The notes under the pieces are model-generated. The model was not told where the DNA came from, ran no database searches, and saw only the letters and a list, made by a program, of their open reading frames with translations. The translations under genes were made by a program, and so were the position numbers. A DNA stretch of 17,943 bases. Source: JASFRI01 sp050115015 (GTDB taxonomy: Bacteria; Acidobacteriota; Polarisedimenticolia; CBDVAL01). The DNA lies in NCBI GenBank assembly GCA_050115015.1, contig JASFRI010000038.1:1-17943 (forward strand). Reading direction: 5' to 3'. Positions 14,210 to 17,943 of the stretch are shown piece after piece; position 1 is the first letter of the stretch, and each line of letters starts with the position of its first letter.

Positions 14210-16606
14210 TCAGGCGGGGACGGCGTCGGAGCTTATCCTCTCTCCCTGCTGGAGGCCGAGGTAGCGCAGGATGCCGCCCGCCGCGCGGCGGCCGGCTCCC
14301 ATCGCGAGGATGACCGTGGCCGCGCCGGTGACGATGTCGCCACCGGCGTACACCCCCGGCAGGGAGGTCGCGCCGGTCTCCTCGTCGGCCTCGATGTAGC
14401 CCCAGCGGTTGACCTGCAGCCCCGGGGTGGTCTGGGCGATCACCGGGTTCGCGGATGTCCCGAGGGCACAGATCACGGTATCCACGTCGAGGACGTGCTC
14501 CGTGCCCGGCTTCGGGACCGGTCGTCGCCGTCCGGAGGCGTCCGGCTCGCCCAGCTCCATCTCGACGCACTCCATGGCCCGGACCCAGCCTCCGTCGGTG
14601 CCCAGGACACGGGTCGGGGCGGTGAGCCACCGGAAGATCACGCCCTCCTCCATCGCGTGGTGCAGTTCCTCCACCCGGGCCGGAGATTCGCGTTCACTGC
14701 GCCGGTAGACCACGGTGACCTCCTCGGCGCCGATCCGACGCGCCACCCGGGCCGCGTCCATCGCGGTATTCCCCGCGCCGATCACCGCAACACGACGTCC
14801 CATCCCCACCGGCGTGTCATAGAGCGGCCGGTCGAAGCCGCGCATCAGGTTGACGCGGGTGAGGAACTCGTTCGCCGAGAACACCCCGTTGTACGACTCG
14901 CCGGGAATGTTCATGAACTTCGGGGAGCCCGCCCCGGTGCCGATGAAGACGGCGTCGAACCCCATCTCCTCGAGCATCTGAGGGATCGTGAACAGCTTGC
15001 CCACCACCGCGTCGAGCTCGAACTTCACTCCCTGCTGCCGCAGGTTGTCCACCTCGAGGTCGATGATGCTGTCCGGAAGCCGGAACTCGGGGATGCCGTA
15101 CTTGAGGACGCCACCTGCCACGTGCAGGGCCTCGAACACCGTGACCTCGACCCCCTTCTTGATCAGGTCGCCGGCACAGGCCAGTCCGGCCGGGCCGGAC
15201 CCCACGATCGCGACCTTCTTGCCCGTCGGTGGCGCGTCGGGGATCGCGTCCAACCCCCGGGCCACGGCGAAGTCGGCGACGAACCGCTCCAGCCGTCCGA
15301 TGGCCACCGGCTCCAGCTTGCGGCCGACGACGCAGGTGGCCTCGCACTGGCTCTCCTGGGGACATACCCGGCCGCACACCGCCGGCAACGCGTTCGAGTC
15401 CTTGAGGATCCGGTAGGCCCGGCGAAGGTCCCGGTGGGCCACCGCCCGGATGAAGCCGGGGATGTCGATCCCCACCGGGCAGCCGGGCACGCATCGCGGC
15501 TTCTTGCACACGAGACAGCGATCCGCCTCGCGCAGCGCGCCTTCGAGCTGGAATCCCAGGTTGACCTCCTCGAAGTTGTGGGCGCGGATGGCGGGCTCCT
15601 GGCAGGGCATCGGCGTGCGATCCGGGGCCACGGTGCGGATCGTCTTGACGACCGGCGGACCTTCCGGCAGGGGAGGGGGCACCGTCGGCCGCTCGGGGGC
15701 CGATGACTCGGCACGTCCCCGGATCGCCGCCACGGCGTTCACGGGGTCGTCGCCGGCGCAGGGGAGTCCGGCCACCGCCGCGGTCTCCCTGGCGTAGCGC
15801 TCCATCGACTCCTGCTCCTCGCGCTCGAACCGCTTCTGCCGGAGCATCAGCTCGCCGAAGTCGACCTTGTGACCGTCGAAGTCCGGCCCGTCGACGCACG
15901 CGAAGCGCATCTCGCCGTCGATGGTGACTCGACAGGAGCCGCACATCCCCGTGCCGTCCACCATGATCGAGTTCAGGCTCACCATGGTCCGGATCCCGAG
16001 GGGCCGCGTGAGCTCCGCGACGGCCCGCATCATGACCAGCGGGCCGATCGCGACGACCTCCCCGACGTCCGGGTGCTGTTCCAGGAGGTCCCGGAGCGCG
16101 TCGGTGACCAGCCCCTTGCGGCCGAATGACCCGTCGTCGGTGGTGACGTGCAGCTCGTCGCTGAACGCCTGGAACCGGTCCTGCCAGAACATCAGGTCCT
16201 TGCTCCGGAACCCGATGACCGCCAGCGTTTGATTCCCCTTCTCCTTGAAGGCCCGGAGCTGGGGGAAGACCGGGGCCACGCCCAGACCACCCCCGACCAG
16301 CACCACCTTCCCCGGGGTGCCGATCTCGCTGGGCAGGCCCAGCGGGCCGACGAAGTCGAGCAGGGATGCGCCCTCGGGGAGGGCCAGCATCTGCCGGGTC
16401 GTCTTCCCCACCGCCTGGATCACCACCGTCACGGTGCCCCGTTCCCGGTCGTAGTCGGCGACGGTCAGGGGGATGCGCTCCCCGGTGTCGTCCACGCGGA
16501 CCATGAGGAAATGGCCCGGCCGGGCGGCGCGGGCGAGTTTCGGTGCCTCCACGTCCCAGAGGAACGTCGAGGGTCCATACTGCTCTCGGTGGACGATCCG
16601 GTACAT
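14210..16606 (-). CDS. fused NfnA-NfnB-type oxidoreductase (PyrK/FNR-like module + NADPH-dependent glutamate synthase small-subunit-like module)
   Basis: A 798-residue single chain. The N-terminal module (about 1-270) is ferredoxin-NADP reductase/PyrK-like: FAD site near 29-55 (ERIPLTVAD), nucleotide site LVGGGLGVAP near 105, and a [2Fe-2S] site at D217, C222, C225 and C237 (VDGTGMCGSCRV, FACVDGPDFDG). The Asp+3Cys arrangement is the one reported for NfnA. After a linker comes a GltD-like module: two Cys-rich motifs for [4Fe-4S] clusters (CLVCKKPRCVPGCPVG; CGRVCPQESQCEATC), an FAD site (VAIVGSGPAGLACAG, near 462) and an NAD(P) site (VAVIGAGNTAMDAA, near 603). Nfn couples NADH, NADPH and ferredoxin by electron bifurcation; related proteins are annotated as NADPH-dependent glutamate synthase. 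The ATG at 16606 has GGAGGAG three bases before it. Reading can extend upstream to 17212 but opposite a real gene. Bifurcation is inferred; NADPH-dependent reduction alone is possible. Confidence 0.9.
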   Translation of the reverse strand: MYRIVHREQYGPSTFLWDVEAPKLARAARPGHFLMVRVDDTGERIPLTVADYDRERGTVTVVIQAVGKTTRQMLALPEGASLLDFVGPLGLPSEIGTPGKVVLVGGGLGVAPVFPQLRAFKEKGNQTLAVIGFRSKDLMFWQDRFQAFSDELHVTTDDGSFGRKGLVTDALRDLLEQHPDVGEVVAIGPLVMMRAVAELTRPLGIRTMVSLNSIMVDGTGMCGSCRVTIDGEMRFACVDGPDFDGHKVDFGELMLRQKRFEREEQESMERYARETAAVAGLPCAGDDPVNAVAAIRGRAESSAPERPTVPPPLPEGPPVVKTIRTVAPDRTPMPCQEPAIRAHNFEEVNLGFQLEGALREADRCLVCKKPRCVPGCPVGIDIPGFIRAVAHRDLRRAYRILKDSNALPAVCGRVCPQESQCEATCVVGRKLEPVAIGRLERFVADFAVARGLDAIPDAPPTGKKVAIVGSGPAGLACAGDLIKKGVEVTVFEALHVAGGVLKYGIPEFRLPDSIIDLEVDNLRQQGVKFELDAVVGKLFTIPQMLEEMGFDAVFIGTGAGSPKFMNIPGESYNGVFSANEFLTRVNLMRGFDRPLYDTPVGMGRRVAVIGAGNTAMDAARVARRIGAEEVTVVYRRSERESPARVEELHHAMEEGVIFRWLTAPTRVLGTDGGWVRAMECVEMELGEPDASGRRRPVPKPGTEHVLDVDTVICALGTSANPVIAQTTPGLQVNRWGYIEADEETGATSLPGVYAGGDIVTGAATVILAMGAGRRAAGGILRYLGLQQGERISSDAVPA

Positions 16607-16823
16607 GTACTCCTCCGGCGGATCGGGGCGGACTGCGGGATTTCGCGCAGCGGCCTCCGCGGAAAACGAGCGGTGGACGGGCCTTCGAGGGAAACCCCGC
16701 CTCTGGGGGCCGGGTAGTGCAATCACGGTGCCACCGGGCTTCATCAGCCGTTCATACCCCTGGTCTACCGTTTCAGGCCATGGACCCCGTGGACCGGCCG
16801 ACGGGAAGACGAGGAGGACCGAC
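16607..16823. promoter_or_regulatory. divergent intergenic region
   Basis: These 217 bases separate the fused oxidoreductase operon (-) from the hydrolase-like gene (+) and must hold promoters for both. I see only weak boxes: TATGAA on the - strand (16751-16756) without a convincing -35, and nothing near consensus on the + strand. Confidence 0.35.
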
Positions 16824-17943
16824 ATGAAACAGCGAATCATGCTCGCGGCGATGGTGCTGGCCGCCGCAGCCACGCCCGTCCCCGCCCAGGGGACCCCGGA
16901 CCCGGATTCCCCCCGCTGGCAGGGGGTCCAGGCCCTCGTCCGTCTGGCCGGGAGCCGAGGACAGGCGGACCTCGACCGGTTCCTCGAGGAGCGGATTGCC
17001 CCGGAGCTCCGCGAGAAGGTGGGCCCCGGTCCGCTCCGGGAGCAATTGCGCCGGCTGCGCGACGATCTGTCCGGGATGGAGTTGCAGGGCGCGCGCCCGG
17101 AGGGGCCGTTCGCGGCGGTGGCGAGGTTCGCGGCACCCGAAGGGGGAGAGCTCGTGATCCCGTTCCGCTTGGAGGAGGGCCCTCCGCACCGGTTCCTCCA
17201 GATTGCGTTCATCGGCGCCGCGGAGCCCGCCTCCCAGGAGCCCCTGACCTGGGAGAACCTGGAGGCGCGCCTGGAGGAGGAGGCCGAGGCGGGCTTCTCG
17301 GGGGCCGTGGTCGTCGTCCGGGACGGGAAGACGGTCCTCGACCGGGGCTACGGTCTGGCGAACCGGGAGAAGCGCATCCCGAACCGGCCGGACACGATCT
17401 TCGCCATCGGCTCGACCCCCATCGACTTCACGAAGGCCGGGATCCTCCTCCTCGCCCAGCAAGGAAAGCTGGGTCTGGACGACCCGATCACGAAGTACTT
17501 CCCCGATGTCCCGCAGGACAAGCGGGGGATCACACTGCGCCAGCTGATGACGGGGCGCTCCGGCCTCCGGAACTTCCACGGCCGTCCGTCGGACCCGAAC
17601 CCGGATCACACCTGGATCGACCGCGACGAGGCGATGCGGCGGATCTTCGAGGGGGAGCTGCTGTTCCCCCCCGGGGAGGGGCGCCGCCACTCCCACTCGG
17701 CGTGGGGGGTCCTGGCGGCGGTGATCGAGATCGTCAGCGGCCAGAGCTATCCGGAGTTCACGGAGGAGCACCTGTTCGGTCCGGCGGGGATGGTGGACAC
17801 GGGTTTCTTCGGCGAGCCGTACCCGGAGGACCGGATGGCAGTCGGCTATGGGGACGACACCAGCGGTGAGATCAACGCCCCACCCTACTGGGGGCCCACG
17901 TCCTGGCTCGTGATGGGGAGCGGCGGGCAGGTCTCGACGACCG
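16824..17943 (+). CDS. secreted beta-lactamase/serine-hydrolase fold protein with altered catalytic motifs (3' end outside window)
   Basis: The visible 373 residues begin with a signal peptide (MKQRIMLAAMVLAAAATPVPA, cleavage after Ala21) and a poorly conserved domain of about 120 residues typical of exported serine hydrolases. A class C beta-lactamase/PBP-like domain starts near residue 145 (FSGAVVVVRDGKTVLDRGYG). The family's Ser-x-x-Lys reads S197-T-P-I200 in FAIGSTPIDFTKAGILLL, so the catalytic Lys is Ile. The Tyr-x-Asn motif, fixed by the following GVLAAVIEIVSGQSY, reads H289-S-H291. Other fold landmarks are normal: GKLGLDDPITKYFPDV, ITLRQLMTGRSGL, LFGPAGMVDTGFF. The HxG/KTG motif lies past the window end. 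It may be a non-hydrolytic binding protein or use a different mechanism; it should not be called an active beta-lactamase. AGGAGG precedes the ATG. Confidence 0.88.
   Translation, partial: MKQRIMLAAMVLAAAATPVPAQGTPDPDSPRWQGVQALVRLAGSRGQADLDRFLEERIAPELREKVGPGPLREQLRRLRDDLSGMELQGARPEGPFAAVARFAAPEGGELVIPFRLEEGPPHRFLQIAFIGAAEPASQEPLTWENLEARLEEEAEAGFSGAVVVVRDGKTVLDRGYGLANREKRIPNRPDTIFAIGSTPIDFTKAGILLLAQQGKLGLDDPITKYFPDVPQDKRGITLRQLMTGRSGLRNFHGRPSDPNPDHTWIDRDEAMRRIFEGELLFPPGEGRRHSHSAWGVLAAVIEIVSGQSYPEFTEEHLFGPAGMVDTGFFGEPYPEDRMAVGYGDDTSGEINAPPYWGPTSWLVMGSGGQVSTT

Noticed and set aside
12696..15706. Long + strand open frames opposite the HEAT, rubrerythrin and oxidoreductase genes.
   Set aside because: They are mirror frames of three recognisable - strand genes and have no family-like motifs.
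16607..17212. In-frame extension of the fused oxidoreductase to a 1000-residue protein; part of it (MKPGGTVIALPG) looks like a methyltransferase motif.
   Set aside because: Most of the extension lies opposite the well-supported hydrolase-like gene. The ATG at 16606 has a strong ribosome site and gives the normal family N-terminus. The short motif stands alone without the rest of a methyltransferase.

Overview
This is a GC-rich, densely coded piece of bacterial chromosome with thirteen readable protein genes, one decayed gene, and truncated genes at both window edges. No rRNA, tRNA, CRISPR array, insertion sequence or phage gene was seen. The mix of families (BlaI/M56 pair, PQQ-type beta-propeller, PPC-like Cys-rich secreted protein, fused Nfn-type transhydrogenase with a rubrerythrin, long bacterial Lhr) suggests an Acidobacteriota- or Planctomycetes-like lineage. 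That placement is inference from gene content, not a phylogenetic result.

Left part (1-5682, + strand): the C-terminal two-thirds of an Lhr helicase, then a consensus-like promoter and a tight three-gene unit. The unit holds a HAL2/CysQ-type bisphosphate nucleotidase, a lipoprotein of unknown function (ATGA overlap) and a DUF169 protein.

Middle (5687-8804): a decayed SAM-dependent methyltransferase remnant on the - strand, with frame changes and internal deletions. It is followed by a small membrane-anchored protein with a possible leaderless promoter, a polytopic DUF457/YdjM-like membrane protein, a convergent Cys-rich secreted protein on the - strand, and a stand-alone STAS-domain protein.

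Regulated redox/envelope cluster (9015-12679, + strand): a promoter overlapped by two matching 16-bp palindromic sites precedes a BlaI/MecI-type repressor, an M56 (BlaR1-like) membrane metallopeptidase without a C-terminal penicillin-sensor domain, a secreted TlpA/ResA-like thioredoxin with a coiled coil, and a secreted PQQ-type beta-propeller protein. The likely logic is that a periplasmic cue triggers M56 proteolysis, BlaI releases its operators, and the redox protein (perhaps the propeller too) is made.

Right part (12753-16606, - strand): an operon for electron transfer and oxidative stress. A single-chain fusion of both Nfn/GltA-type subunits is followed by a rubrerythrin with N-terminal zinc-ribbon/rubredoxin-like knuckles and a HEAT-repeat protein. 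Divergent from it, at the right edge, is a secreted penicillin-binding-protein-like serine hydrolase in which the catalytic Lys and the Tyr/Asn motif are replaced. This is the most unusual enzyme in the window.
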